A DNA stretch of 64,000 bases from JAAELZ01 sp965237485 (GTDB taxonomy: Bacteria > Pseudomonadota > Gammaproteobacteria > Arenicellales > Poriferihabitantaceae), in NCBI GenBank assembly GCA_965237485.1, contig CBDEFQ010000009.1, positions 620,001-684,000 on the forward strand. The letters are read 5' to 3'. The notes under the pieces are model-generated. The model worked only from the letters and a program-made list of their open reading frames with translations. It did not search any database and had not been told where the DNA came from. Positions 1 through 8,708 of the stretch are shown one piece after another; position 1 is the first letter of the stretch, and each line of letters begins with the position of its first letter. Both the position numbers and the translations under genes were made by a program.

Positions 1-473
1 CTTGAAACCGCAATTGTCTTAGTGGTTATGCAGCCCAGTGCCCACTCGATAAACAACCCCAAGCATCTTTGCTTTCGAGGTGCGCCCTCGGTAAAAGCCC
101 AGCCGTGTGCAGTGAATATCGCTGGCACCCTTCTACTAAACGCGGCTAAGCGAGCAAGTACGCCGGCTTTAGATGAATGCGCGTGCACCAAATCTGGCTT
201 TAACTCAGAAATTGTAGTCCTGAGCATTCGAAATGCCGCCCAATCCTGTTTTGGGGAAATCGGTCTTTTTAACGATGGTATGATTTTTACCTCTACACCT
301 AAATCATCTGCCGATCGGGTTAAAAAATCTTTTTCACCGCATACAAGTACAAATTGATATTGCGTTTTTAAATGGCGCATGATGTCGAGGCAATGGATTT
401 GTGCGCCGCCCACGTCGCCCTTGGTAATGACCAGTAAAATGGTCGGCCGTTGTATTTGCTGATTGGTGGCCAT
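1..473 (-). CDS. Glycosyltransferase family 4 protein, N-terminal part (cut by window edge)
   Basis: Reading from an ATG at 473 towards position 1 gives an open frame starting MATNQQIQRPTILLVITKGD, then a GGAQIHCLDIM segment, and later PDLVHAHSSKAGVLARLAA and FTAHGW. The early GGA-Q motif after a hydrophobic strand and the later HAHSSKAG and HGW motifs are typical of the N-terminal Rossmann domain of GT-B (GT4) glycosyltransferases of cell-surface polysaccharide synthesis. Only about 157 residues are present; the C-terminal nucleotide-sugar-binding domain lies outside the window. The start codon lies 1 bp past the yjbQ stop, so the two are probably co-transcribed. The sugar donor and acceptor cannot be told. 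Confidence 0.8.
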   Translation of the reverse strand, partial: MATNQQIQRPTILLVITKGDVGGAQIHCLDIMRHLKTQYQFVLVCGEKDFLTRSADDLGVEVKIIPSLKRPISPKQDWAAFRMLRTTISELKPDLVHAHSSKAGVLARLAAFSRRVPAIFTAHGWAFTEGAPRKQRCLGLFIEWALGCITTKTIAVS

Positions 474-474
474 C

Positions 475-879
475 TCACGCAATATGCACTAAAACTTGGC
501 GCTGTTGGCGGTGATGGCGATGTTCGAACAAATACAGACCCTGCCAAATGCCAAGTAACAATTGCCTATTCTCATAAGGAATCGCCACGCTCACTTGGGT
601 TAGCGCGCTTTTGATGTGTGCAGGCATATCGTCTGGGCCTTCTGCGGTATGCGTATAAAGTGGATCTTTTTCGGGAATTAATCGATTAAACCAACGAATT
701 AAATCCGTTTGTACTGAAGGGTCGGCATTCTCTTGAATTAGTAGGCTAGCTGAAGTGTGCCTAATAAAAATAGTCGCCAGCCCCTCCTCTTGCTCACAAT
801 TTGCTACGAGGTCCTGCACCTTGTGAGTCACTTCAATGAGTTGTTGGCCACATGTATTAATGGTTATGCGTTTAATCAT
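475..879 (-). CDS. yjbQ: YjbQ/UPF0047 family protein
   Basis: This 134-residue protein has the compact UPF0047 (YjbQ) fold signature: FIRHTSASLLIQENAD near residues 38-53, a YTHTAEGPDDMPAHIKSAL block in the middle, and a C-terminal LGIWQGLYLFEHR segment. The length matches the family (about 130-140 aa). Family members have weak thiamine-phosphate synthase activity in E. coli, but the physiological role is unclear; the conserved His residues suggest metal or phosphate binding. It lies directly upstream of the glycosyltransferase gene, 1 bp apart. Family assignment is firm, function is not. Confidence 0.88.
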   Translation of the reverse strand: MIKRITINTCGQQLIEVTHKVQDLVANCEQEEGLATIFIRHTSASLLIQENADPSVQTDLIRWFNRLIPEKDPLYTHTAEGPDDMPAHIKSALTQVSVAIPYENRQLLLGIWQGLYLFEHRHHRQQRQVLVHIA

Positions 880-929
880 AGATTCCGATTGTAGTGATAG
901 GCGTAATCTTTGAAGATATCTTTGAGCAT

Positions 930-975
930 AAAAAAAACGATAGAATTAGTGTTTACACAACAACAATTCTAATCG
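930..975 (-). terminator. Rho-independent terminator after orn
   Basis: Read on the minus strand, CGATTAGAATT (975-965) pairs with AATTCTATCG (947-938) with one bulged base, and is followed by eight T residues (937-930). It sits in the 231-bp gap 880-1110 between orn and yjbQ and would end the rsmE-orn transcript. I see nothing else in the gap. Confidence 0.6.
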
Positions 976-1110
976 CTCTCCCCATCCCTTGATAGCTTAG
1001 ACTTCTATTTGGTCTTTCACCTTACACAAATAATAGGTAAAACGTACAGAATTGTCCAGCGTCAATTATCCGCAAGTATCAGCCAGAGGCAATTGATTAC
1101 TGATAAGTGT

Positions 1111-1662
1111 TCAATCGCGCTCGTTGATAAAGTACTTCCGGTAATGGCGTAATTCAGCAATGGAATCTTTGATGTCATCCAATGCGCGGTGCGTTGCGCG
1201 CTTTTGAAATGAAGAAACCACTTCAGGCTTCCATCGTACGGCCAATTCTTTAATCGAACTCACGTCGATATTTCGGTAATGTAAATACTTGCTCAGGGTT
1301 GGCATAAAAGGGTAGAGAAAACGTCGATCTTGGCCTATTGAGTTGCCGCACAGCGGCACCGCGTTGGCTGGCACATGCTGCTTAATGAATTTCAGCGTCT
1401 CCTTTTCGGCCATTTCTACATCGTATTCTGACTGCATCACGCGTTCAGTTAAGCCTGTTTCCATATGGGTATTGGTGTTCCAAGCATCCATTGAGGCCAG
1501 CACATGGTCTGGTTGATAAATGGCGATAACTGGGCCTTGAGCAATTATATCCAGATAAGGATCGGTAATGATCGTCGCAATTTCGATGATTTTATCTCTC
1601 TCTGGGTTTAATCCTGTCATTTCTAGATCCATCCAGACAAGATTTTTCGGGTGCTTAGACAT
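1111..1662 (-). CDS. orn: Oligoribonuclease
   Basis: A DEDDh 3'-5' exoribonuclease that degrades 2-5-nt RNAs and linear dinucleotides such as pGpG. Visible exonuclease motifs: LVWMDLEMTGL (Exo I, D and E) at the N-terminus, CGNSIGQDRRFL (Exo II) in the middle, and HRALDDIKDSI (Exo III, with H and D) near the C-terminus. I chose the ATG at 1662 (MSKHPKNLVWMD), giving 183 aa, close to the usual 181; an upstream in-frame ATG at 1674 would overlap rsmE. The gene follows rsmE on the same strand with a 1-bp gap. Confidence 0.95.
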   Translation of the reverse strand: MSKHPKNLVWMDLEMTGLNPERDKIIEIATIITDPYLDIIAQGPVIAIYQPDHVLASMDAWNTNTHMETGLTERVMQSEYDVEMAEKETLKFIKQHVPANAVPLCGNSIGQDRRFLYPFMPTLSKYLHYRNIDVSSIKELAVRWKPEVVSSFQKRATHRALDDIKDSIAELRHYRKYFINERD

Positions 1663-1663
1663 A

Positions 1664-2389
1664 CTACTTTCCAAGTTGATTAACAGCGGCGATTATAGCT
1701 GAGCACGCTGTTTCAATGCGCAGTATGTGGCCGCCCAATGAGATAGTGCTCACCTGATTTTGGGCTGCATACCGTAATTCAGCATCTGATAAACCCCCTT
1801 CTGGGCCAACGACCAAAATTACTGATTTCGCACTACCGATTCGCTGAGCAAGCTCGATAGGGCTCTCGTCGCCTTGTTGATGGGCCAACAGGCTTAATGC
1901 TCCGCCACCGTAGTTTACTGCATCCTTAAAACCGACTAGCGGCGTTATCTGTGGAAACCACAGCCGTCGCGATTGTTTGCAAGCTTCAACTACAATACGT
2001 TGCCAACGCTGACGAGAATTTTCCGAATACTTAGTAATACTATAGTCAAATTCAACTGGCCAAATTTCGCTTACCCCAAGCTGACAAGCCATACTAACTA
2101 GTGTAGCTTGGCGGTCCCCCTTGGCTATAGCACTGGCGAGAATGATGCGCTTTGATGGTGCATCAATCTGCTTTTTACTAATCACCTCCAACTCCAAGGA
2201 CTGCTGGCGAGAACCAATGTCTACAATACGCACACCTAGACAGTCGCCTCTACCATTGGTCACGTCTATCTCGTCATCTACTCGTAGGCGCCGCGCACCC
2301 AGTATATGTCGGGCTTGTGGCCCATCTAGCTTTAAATGCCTATCTTCAATTGCGCAATTTGGCATATAAAACAAAGATCGGGCGCTCAT
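1664..2389 (-). CDS. rsmE: 16S rRNA m3U1498 methyltransferase
   Basis: A SPOUT-class SAM-dependent methyltransferase that methylates N3 of U1498 of 16S rRNA. The C-terminal SAM-binding knot is clear: VILVVGPEGGLSDAEL followed by ISLGGHILRIETA. The N-terminal PUA-like part contains QARHILGARRLRVDD. I chose the ATG at 2389 (MSARSLFYMPN, 241 aa) because it gives an ATGA overlap with the ntrC stop and the usual family length; a 17-residue longer frame exists but would extend into ntrC. Translational coupling to ntrC is likely. Confidence 0.93.
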   Translation of the reverse strand: MSARSLFYMPNCAIEDRHLKLDGPQARHILGARRLRVDDEIDVTNGRGDCLGVRIVDIGSRQQSLELEVISKKQIDAPSKRIILASAIAKGDRQATLVSMACQLGVSEIWPVEFDYSITKYSENSRQRWQRIVVEACKQSRRLWFPQITPLVGFKDAVNYGGGALSLLAHQQGDESPIELAQRIGSAKSVILVVGPEGGLSDAELRYAAQNQVSTISLGGHILRIETACSAIIAAVNQLGK

Positions 2390-3786
2390 AGTTTTAGCTT
2401 TAACTCCTTTATTTTTCGGCTTAGTGTGTTGCGTCCCCAACCCAATAATTTAGCTGCATTTCGCCGATGACCATTAGTAAATTCTAGTGCAGTTTCGATC
2501 AATAAACTTTCAATTTGTGGCTGTAGTTGGTCATTTATCGATGATTGCCCTCTTAACAATTGCGCTCGCAGTTCACGTTTTAATAAGTGCTGCCAAGATG
2601 ATGAGCCTTCATTGTTTGGTCGAAAATGACATAGAGATCTCGGTAAATCAGCTAGCTCGATAATTTGCCCAGGAGAAGTTACCGTCAATCGACTGCAAAG
2701 GTTTTCTAGCTCACGCACATTGCCTGGCCAACTGTATTGGCAAAAAACTTGTGCAACGCTGTCAGACAAGGTTTTAAATGGCACCTCAAACTCATGCCCT
2801 GCTTGTTTTAAAAAATATTTTGCTAATAACAATACGTCTGCTTCACGCTCATTTAAGTTTGGCACTTTAATCTCGACCACGTTCAACCTGTAAAACAAAT
2901 CAAGTCGAAATTGGCCTTGAGTAACACGTACTTCTAAATCTTGGTTGGTTGCGGCAATAATTCTCACATCCACTTCCAATTGTGCGGTTCCTCCTACACG
3001 ATAAAACCGCTTTTCCGAAAGTACACGCAGTAACCGAGTTTGCAACTCAGCAGGCATGTCACCTATTTCATCTAAGAATAGTGTGCCCCCATCTGCTTGT
3101 TCAAAACGCCCTTGGCGCATGCTATTTGCGCCGGTAAACGCGCCCTTTTCGTGGCCGAACAGCTCTGACTCAAGTAGTTCAGTTGGAATGGCACCGGTGT
3201 TGATCTCAATAAAAGGCTTGTTCTTGCGTGGGCTAGAGTCGTGCAAAGCTCTAGCCACTAACTCTTTCCCAACGCCTGACTCACCACTAATTAATACACT
3301 TATGCTGGACTTTGAAAGCCGACCTATAAGACGAAACACCTCTTGCATTAACGGCGAAATGCCGATCATTTCAGATGAAGAAAGCACAGTATCTTTCTGA
3401 TACTTATCGTCATTTTCTATATTTTCTAACAATGCTCGATTTAACAAACTAATCGATACGTCCAAATCAAAAGGCTTAGGTAAATACTCAAAGGTGCCTG
3501 CCTGATATGCGCCCACCGCGAAATCTAAGTCAGAGTAAGCAGTCATAATGATAACGGGCACTGAACAGCCAACCGCTCTCAACTCCTTTATTAACTCGAA
3601 ACCAGTCATGCCAGACATTCTGATATCCGCAAATACAACATCTGGTTGTAACATATCTAAATTCTCAAGCGCGGTTTCCCCACTTCCGTAGCAGTTGACT
3701 CTGTGCCCCTCCCCCTCAAAAGCTTTTTGCAAAACCCAGGCTATGGACTCATCGTCATCGACCACCCACACTGTTTTTGCAGACAT
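2386..3786 (-). CDS. ntrC: Nitrogen regulatory response regulator NtrC
   Basis: A 466-residue bacterial enhancer-binding protein. Domains in order: receiver (residues 1-120, acidic DDDE at 10-13, phosphoacceptor D54 in ADIRMSG, T82, K104); AAA+ sigma-54-activation domain with Walker A GESGVGKE (168-175) and GAFTGA (215-220); and a C-terminal Fis-type helix-turn-helix ending in AAKLLGWGRNTLSRKIKEL. It is the phosphorylation target of NtrB and activates sigma-54 promoters under nitrogen limitation. Its start overlaps the end of ntrB by 1 bp, and matching NtrC sites lie around glnA in this window, which supports the specific name. Confidence 0.95.
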   Translation of the reverse strand: MSAKTVWVVDDDESIAWVLQKAFEGEGHRVNCYGSGETALENLDMLQPDVVFADIRMSGMTGFELIKELRAVGCSVPVIIMTAYSDLDFAVGAYQAGTFEYLPKPFDLDVSISLLNRALLENIENDDKYQKDTVLSSSEMIGISPLMQEVFRLIGRLSKSSISVLISGESGVGKELVARALHDSSPRKNKPFIEINTGAIPTELLESELFGHEKGAFTGANSMRQGRFEQADGGTLFLDEIGDMPAELQTRLLRVLSEKRFYRVGGTAQLEVDVRIIAATNQDLEVRVTQGQFRLDLFYRLNVVEIKVPNLNEREADVLLLAKYFLKQAGHEFEVPFKTLSDSVAQVFCQYSWPGNVRELENLCSRLTVTSPGQIIELADLPRSLCHFRPNNEGSSSWQHLLKRELRAQLLRGQSSINDQLQPQIESLLIETALEFTNGHRRNAAKLLGWGRNTLSRKIKELKLKL

Positions 3787-4848
3787 TACAATGGCTCGCT
3801 AAGAGGTAAATATAGAGAAAAGCACGTACCTATTTTTGTGCTTTGGTGATCAATAATACCGCCGTGATTGCGCGCAATCTCTTGTGAAATAGCTAAGCCT
3901 AAACCCGACCCTCCATCGCGTGCGCTCACCATTGGGAAAAACAATTGTTCCACCAATTCTTCCGCTACTCCGTTGCCATTATCTTCAACACTAATTTGAA
4001 TTCCTTTTTTGCCATCCAAGTATACACTCACTTTAGCACCAATCAATCTGGTGGTTACGGTAATGCTAGGTTTGTTATTTCTAAGTGAAAAATGTGCTGC
4101 ATTTTGTAATAAATTTAGCACAACTTGCGTAATTTGACCTGGGTCAATGTCTAACTTCGGTAGGCTCGCATCGCAATCTAATTTCAACAGCACCGAATCA
4201 CCATATTCTGCCTCGACCAACTTCAAACAATTAACCAATAAAACATCGATAGAAACATCTTCCTTTTGCGGAGCAAGCTTAGCGGAGGACATTTTTTCTA
4301 GCAGTTGATTAACCCTATCAACTTCGCGAATTATTATATCAGTGTATTCGTCTATATTTCCCCCTTGGGCGTTCCTTGCCGCTAATTGCGCCACACCGCG
4401 TATTCCTGCCAGTGGGTTTTTTATTTCGTGCGATAAACCCCTCATTAAGTTATGCGCTGCGTGTAATCGTATGCTGGCTGCTCGTTCTAAGCCTGCTTTT
4501 TGAGCGAAACCCACTTCAGTCATTTCGGTCAATACGGTATTTGGCTTCTTATTAATACCTTGCACACACTTAAATTTCGCATTAACCAACGCAGTTTTCT
4601 GCTGGTGCACTAGATGTAGTTCTTCCTCTAAGCAAAGTATGTCTGCTTTATTCAGTACTACATCTCTGAAGGTATGAAAGTAATGCGTCATTAGTTTGGA
4701 GTAAATTTTGGGCATTTAGCCCGACTAATTTACTACGACTTTGACCAAACAGTGTCTCAGCCGCCTCGTTCACGCGAAGAACGTTCTGCTCGCTATCGAG
4801 CAATAAGACAGCCGTATCAAGATAGTCTATTAGTTGGAATTCGTGCAT
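3786..4848 (-). pseudogene. ntrB: Nitrogen sensor histidine kinase NtrB, split by a 1-base frameshift
   Basis: The N-terminal PAS part (MHEFQLIDYLDTAVLLLDSE...) is read from an ATG at 4848, but that frame stops at 4648. The kinase part is in another frame, open from 4715 to 3786. Removing one T near 4677 (in the minus-strand run ACTTTCATACC) joins ...NDALL to HTFRDVVLNKADIL and gives about 353 residues, close to the E. coli NtrB length. The kinase part has the H-box LSHEIKNPLAG, an N-box with LLQNAAHFS and the GSGLGLAIS G-box. NtrB phosphorylates or dephosphorylates NtrC according to PII state. All catalytic motifs are intact, so either the frameshift is recent, it is a sequence error, or the kinase part is made separately from the internal ATG at 4715. 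Confidence 0.85.
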
Positions 4849-4854
4849 CAGTTA

Positions 4855-4871
4855 TGCACCAAAATGGTGCG
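4855..4871. promoter_or_regulatory. NtrC-binding site in front of ntrB
   Basis: TGCACCAAAATGGTGCG is a nearly perfect match to the NtrC dyad (TGCACC-N5-GGTGCA type). It begins 7 bp upstream of the ntrB ATG (4848), in the glnA-ntrB gap 4849-4916. In enteric bacteria a site at this place lets phosphorylated NtrC repress the minor ntrBC promoter; the same role is inferred here. Confidence 0.8.
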
Positions 4872-4916
4872 CGCAAGGTGCGTAAAATGCCCTGCACTGC
4901 ACTTAAATTCGCTGCG

Positions 4917-6326
4917 CTAGCAGCTATAATACATTTCAAACTCGATTGGATGAGTCGTCATGCGCATTCTTTGAACGTCTTCCATTTTTAAAGCAATATA
5001 AGCATCAATCGCATCGTCACTAAAAACCCCACCCGCGGTTAAAAATTCGCGGTCAGCATATAATGCCTCTAAGGCTTCATCTAAACTAGTTGCAACCTGA
5101 GGAATTTTAGCTTCTTCTTCGGCCGTCAAGTCGTACAAATCATCATCATCAGGGCCACCTGGATCAATCTTATTTTTAATACCATCAAGCCCTGCCATCA
5201 ATAAGGCGGCGAACGCTAAGTATGGATTAGCAGTAGAATCAGGGAACCGAATTTCAATACGGCGCCCTTTTGGGTTTGCTTCATAAGGAATTCGACAAGA
5301 AGCGGAACGGTTACGTGCAGAGTAAGCCAACATTACTGGTGCTTCAAAACCGGGCACCAAGCGCTTATAGCTGTTAGTGCTTGGGTTAACGAAAGCATTT
5401 AAGGCCTTAGCATGCTTAAAAATACCGCCAATATAATGCAATGCAGTTTGGCTTAAATCACCATATTGGTCGCCGTGGAAAAGGTTTTCACCGTCTTTAA
5501 AGATAGACATATGTACGTGCATACCCGAACCATTGTCACCAACAATCGGTTTAGGCATCATGGTTGCAGTTAGTCCGTGTGCGTGAGCGACGTTATGCAC
5601 ACAATACTTGTAAATCTGCACTTCATCAGCTTTCGTAACTAGCGTATTAAACCGCACGCCAATTTCACCTTGGCCTGCCGTACCCACTTCGTGGTGGTGG
5701 ACCTCAACTTCCAGCCCCATTTCCTCCATTACCAAACACATAGCAGAGCGTACATCTTGCTGAGAATCAACGGGTGGTACTGGAAAGTAACCGCCCTTCA
5801 CGCTTGGACGATGACCGGTGTTGCCGTCTTCGTATTCTTTACCTGAGTTCCAAGCCGCTTCAGTTGAATCTACTTCGCAGTAGCTTCCGGACAAATCAGA
5901 ACCATAATGCACCGCATCAAATAAAAAGAATTCATTTTCAGGGCCAAAATAAGCGGTATCACCAATGCCGGCATCAGCCATGTAGGCTTCAGCACGCTTA
6001 GCGATTGATCGCGGGTCACGGTCGTAACCCTGGCCAGTAGCAGGCTCGATAATATCACAGCGCAAGTTAACCGTAACATCTTCAAAAAACGGATCAATCA
6101 CTGCCGAATCAGGGTCCGGCATCAATATCATGTCTGATTCATTAATGCTCTTCCATCCTTCAATCGAAGAACCGTCAAACATTTTACCGTAAGTAAACGT
6201 GCCTTCATCAATAGTTTTTGCAGGTACGGTCACGTGTTGTTCCTTACCTTTGGTATCGGTAAAACGAAAATCTACAAATTTAGCGCCACAATCGGCGATT
6301 ATTTTTAATGCGTCTTTAGCAGACAT
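4917..6326 (-). CDS. glnA: Glutamine synthetase, type I
   Basis: A 469-residue GSI enzyme that makes glutamine from glutamate, ammonia and ATP as a cytoplasmic dodecamer. Visible motifs: the N-terminal beta-grasp ending GSSIEGW; NEFFLFD and EVHHHEVGTAGQGEIG (metal-binding Glu and His); GDNGSGMHVHMS; NRSASCRIP; and NLY-type DDLYDLTAEEEA near residue 400, the tyrosine adenylylated by GlnE in GSI-beta enzymes. It is followed by ntrBC, as in enterics. A sigma-54 promoter and an NtrC enhancer lie upstream. Confidence 0.97.
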   Translation of the reverse strand: MSAKDALKIIADCGAKFVDFRFTDTKGKEQHVTVPAKTIDEGTFTYGKMFDGSSIEGWKSINESDMILMPDPDSAVIDPFFEDVTVNLRCDIIEPATGQGYDRDPRSIAKRAEAYMADAGIGDTAYFGPENEFFLFDAVHYGSDLSGSYCEVDSTEAAWNSGKEYEDGNTGHRPSVKGGYFPVPPVDSQQDVRSAMCLVMEEMGLEVEVHHHEVGTAGQGEIGVRFNTLVTKADEVQIYKYCVHNVAHAHGLTATMMPKPIVGDNGSGMHVHMSIFKDGENLFHGDQYGDLSQTALHYIGGIFKHAKALNAFVNPSTNSYKRLVPGFEAPVMLAYSARNRSASCRIPYEANPKGRRIEIRFPDSTANPYLAFAALLMAGLDGIKNKIDPGGPDDDDLYDLTAEEEAKIPQVATSLDEALEALYADREFLTAGGVFSDDAIDAYIALKMEDVQRMRMTTHPIEFEMYYSC

Positions 6327-6427
6327 GATGAAACCTCATAATCAGTTTATTTAATATTAAGTAGTGACTTAATCAGCAAATCACTTTACGTTTATGGTGG
6401 TTTTTACACCAGCATTTAATGTTCTTT

Positions 6428-6445
6428 TAGCAAATATCGTGCCAA
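6428..6445 (-). promoter_or_regulatory. Sigma-54 promoter of glnA
   Basis: On the minus strand the sequence is TTGGCACGATATTTGCTA, an excellent match to the -24/-12 consensus (TGGCACG-N4-TTGCW) with the invariant GG and GC at the right spacing. It lies about 100 bp upstream of the glnA ATG and about 140 bp downstream of the NtrC site at 6585. NtrC-dependent transcription of glnA-ntrBC is inferred. Confidence 0.88.
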
Positions 6446-6584
6446 CTTTGGATATTTACCAAATTAAATCATATTTTATCAAAAATGTCTTAGGCAAGCT
6501 AAGTAATAAGCGGCTCTCAAACTTATTCATAGTGAACAACTAAGGCCAATTATACTGAATTTTTAGCTCAAATTCGAACAGGGC

Positions 6585-6601
6585 TGCACTAATTTAGTGC
6601 G
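6585..6601. promoter_or_regulatory. NtrC enhancer site of glnA (with a weaker second site)
   Basis: TGCACTAATTTAGTGCG matches the NtrC dyad except in the last base. A degenerate second copy, CGCACCAATTTAGATCG, begins 28 bp further upstream at 6613-6629. Paired sites at 140-190 bp upstream of a sigma-54 promoter are the classical glnAp2 layout for cooperative NtrC binding. The rest of the gap 6327-6643 is AT-rich and without other recognisable signals. Confidence 0.78.
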
Positions 6602-6643
6602 CAAATTAACAACGCACCAATTTAGATCGAAATAGCTAAGACG

Positions 6644-7331
6644 CTATTTTACCTCAATTAACTCAATAACAAATACTAGCGGCTCATTTGGCCCTATGTC
6701 CCCTCCCGCGCCGCGCTCACCATAGGCTAACGCTGAAGGTATCGCTACTTCCCATTTATCACCTTCTTTCATCATCGGCAATACTCTGCCAGCCTTTTAT
6801 AACGCCATTGACTGGAAACTCTGCTGGAGTGCCTCTGGCATAAGAGCTATCAAACTCCTTTCCATCTTTTAACGTGCCTTGGTAATGTACTTTGACGGTG
6901 TCAGTAAGCACAGGCTGCTTACCAGCGCCTTCGGCCATTACCTGATAATAAATCCCATCATCAGTTATTAGTACACCTTCTTTTTGCGCGTAAGTAGCCA
7001 AAAATACTTCTCCCTCTTTCATGCTAGTATCAGCGAGTGCCTTGGCTTTATCGGCTTGTCGTTGTTGCTCAGTTTGTAAGAAGGCTTGCAATTCCTCTTC
7101 ATTCATTAGTGTTTCCTTACCGCTCAGCACCGCTGACAAAGCTTCGATCATCGATTCTCTATTTACTTCAAATTGACCTTTGTCAATATTGGCTACAATT
7201 TGTTGCCCAAAAACCATACCTAGAGCATAGCTCTTTTGGTCTACAGGGTTGCTCAAATCGGTTTCGGCTAACCCCACGTTACCTGCCAACAATAAGGTAA
7301 AGCCAGAGGTGATTACTAATTTCTTTAACAT
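6644..7331 (-). pseudogene. FKBP-type peptidyl-prolyl isomerase, frameshifted near its C-terminus
   Basis: This is a Mip/FkpA-like periplasmic prolyl isomerase. It has a signal peptide (MLKKLVITSGFTLLLAGNVGLA), an N-terminal dimerisation part (NPVDQKSYALGMVFGQQI) and an FKBP domain (VKVHYQGTLKDGKEFDSSY, PVNGVIKGWQ). The first frame ends after GWQSIADDERR at 6759. Changing frame at about 6785 continues with VLPMMKEGDKWEVAIPSALA, then YGERGAGGDIGPNEPLVF and IELIEVK, stop at 6644, exactly the missing C-terminus. The spacing GWQ-x-VL suggests loss of two bases (or gain of one). The truncated form lacks about 45 residues of the FKBP fold and is unlikely to work, unless the shift is a sequence error. 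Confidence 0.85.
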
Positions 7332-7346
7332 AGTTTATTTATTAAT

Positions 7347-8708
7347 TTAACGGGATTGAATGTATTCCAAAACCTGCTGAACGTGCTGTACTGGAATAAG
7401 TTTAATATCAGACAGAGCTTTTTTGGGAACGTTCGCTTTCGGGAGCATCACACTATCGAAGCCCAATTTTTTCGCTTCCTTGATGCGGTCTTGCCCCCCT
7501 TGTACCGGACGAATTTCACCCGTTAGCCCTAACTCTCCAAAGGCGACAAGTTTACTCCCGATTGCGCGGTTTAACAAACTTGAAACGAGCGCAATAACCA
7601 AAGCAAGGTCTGAAGCTGTTTCCGTAACTTTAATGCCGCCCACCACATTCGCGAACACATCTTGGTCACTAAGCATTAAACCGCCATGGCGGTGCAATAT
7701 GGCTAGTAACATGGCTAAGCGGTTCTGCTCAAGCCCAACGCATAATCGTCGTGGGTTGCCCAACGCACTTTGGTCAACCAAAGCTTGTACCTCTACTAAT
7801 AAAGGCCTTGAACCCTCTTGCGTAGCCAGCACTACGCTGCCCGCGGCTTCAGTGCTAAAGCGGCTTACAAACATAGCCGACGGGTTGCTTACATCCATTA
7901 GGCCAGACTCAGTCATTGCAAATACGCCAATCTCATTGACCGCACCAAAACGGTTTTTGATCGCACGAATAAGCCTAAAACTACTCGTGGTATCGCCCTC
8001 AAAATAGAGCACTGCATCTACCATATGCTCTAAGATACGCGGCCCTGCTAGCGAGCCTTCTTTGGTTACATGGCCAACCAACATCACCGCACAACGATTT
8101 TGTTTTGCATAGCGTACTAATCTGGCGGCGCACTCACGTACTTGAGACACACTACCCGGCGCAGATTCAATCGCGTCGGTATAAACCGTTTGAATGGAAT
8201 CAACAACCAAAACACTGGGCTGCATTTTTTGCGCCGTTTGCAAAATAGGCTCTAGGCGATTTTCTGCCATCACCTTTAAAGACTGGGTTTCCTCGCCGAG
8301 ACGTTTAGCGCGAATCGCAATTTGCTGCGCAGACTCCTCACCGCTGCTATACAGCACAGATTGATGGAGGTTAATTTTTGCCATGTATTGCGTTAGCAAA
8401 GTCGATTTGCCAATACCCGGGTCGCCGCCTAACAAAGTAACTGACCCCGGCACCACTCCGCCGCCTAAGACGCGGTCAAGTTCAGGGCTGTGCGTTGAGA
8501 TCCGCTGGACTTTTTGTAAATCCACATCCTTAAGCTCAGTCACGCTCGAATCTGGTGCTAAGCCTGCATGTCTTGCAGTAACCGACGTGCCTTGTTCAAC
8601 GCGTTCAATTAGCGTATTCCATTCGCCGCAGTCGCCGCACTGGCCTGCCCATTTGGGCACCGCACTTCCACACTCAGTGCATAAATAAACTGTTTTAGAT
8701 TTTGCCAT
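7347..8708 (-). CDS. radA: DNA repair protein RadA
   Basis: A 453-residue RecA-like ATPase that drives branch migration during recombinational repair. It has an N-terminal C4 zinc finger (C10, C13, C24, C27), Walker A GGDPGIGKST near residue 95, the RadA-specific motif IKNRFGAVNE, and a C-terminal Lon-protease-like domain (GGIKVTETASDLALVIAL; LGLTGEIRPV). Length is normal. The start codon overlaps the alr stop by 1 bp (TGATG), implying coupling. It precedes the FKBP gene by 15 bp on the same strand. Confidence 0.96.
   Translation of the reverse strand: MAKSKTVYLCTECGSAVPKWAGQCGDCGEWNTLIERVEQGTSVTARHAGLAPDSSVTELKDVDLQKVQRISTHSPELDRVLGGGVVPGSVTLLGGDPGIGKSTLLTQYMAKINLHQSVLYSSGEESAQQIAIRAKRLGEETQSLKVMAENRLEPILQTAQKMQPSVLVVDSIQTVYTDAIESAPGSVSQVRECAARLVRYAKQNRCAVMLVGHVTKEGSLAGPRILEHMVDAVLYFEGDTTSSFRLIRAIKNRFGAVNEIGVFAMTESGLMDVSNPSAMFVSRFSTEAAGSVVLATQEGSRPLLVEVQALVDQSALGNPRRLCVGLEQNRLAMLLAILHRHGGLMLSDQDVFANVVGGIKVTETASDLALVIALVSSLLNRAIGSKLVAFGELGLTGEIRPVQGGQDRIKEAKKLGFDSVMLPKANVPKKALSDIKLIPVQHVQQVLEYIQSR

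Noticed and set aside
22..357. Plus-strand open frame of 111 codons at the window start
   Set aside because: It is antisense to a clear glycosyltransferase reading frame on the minus strand.
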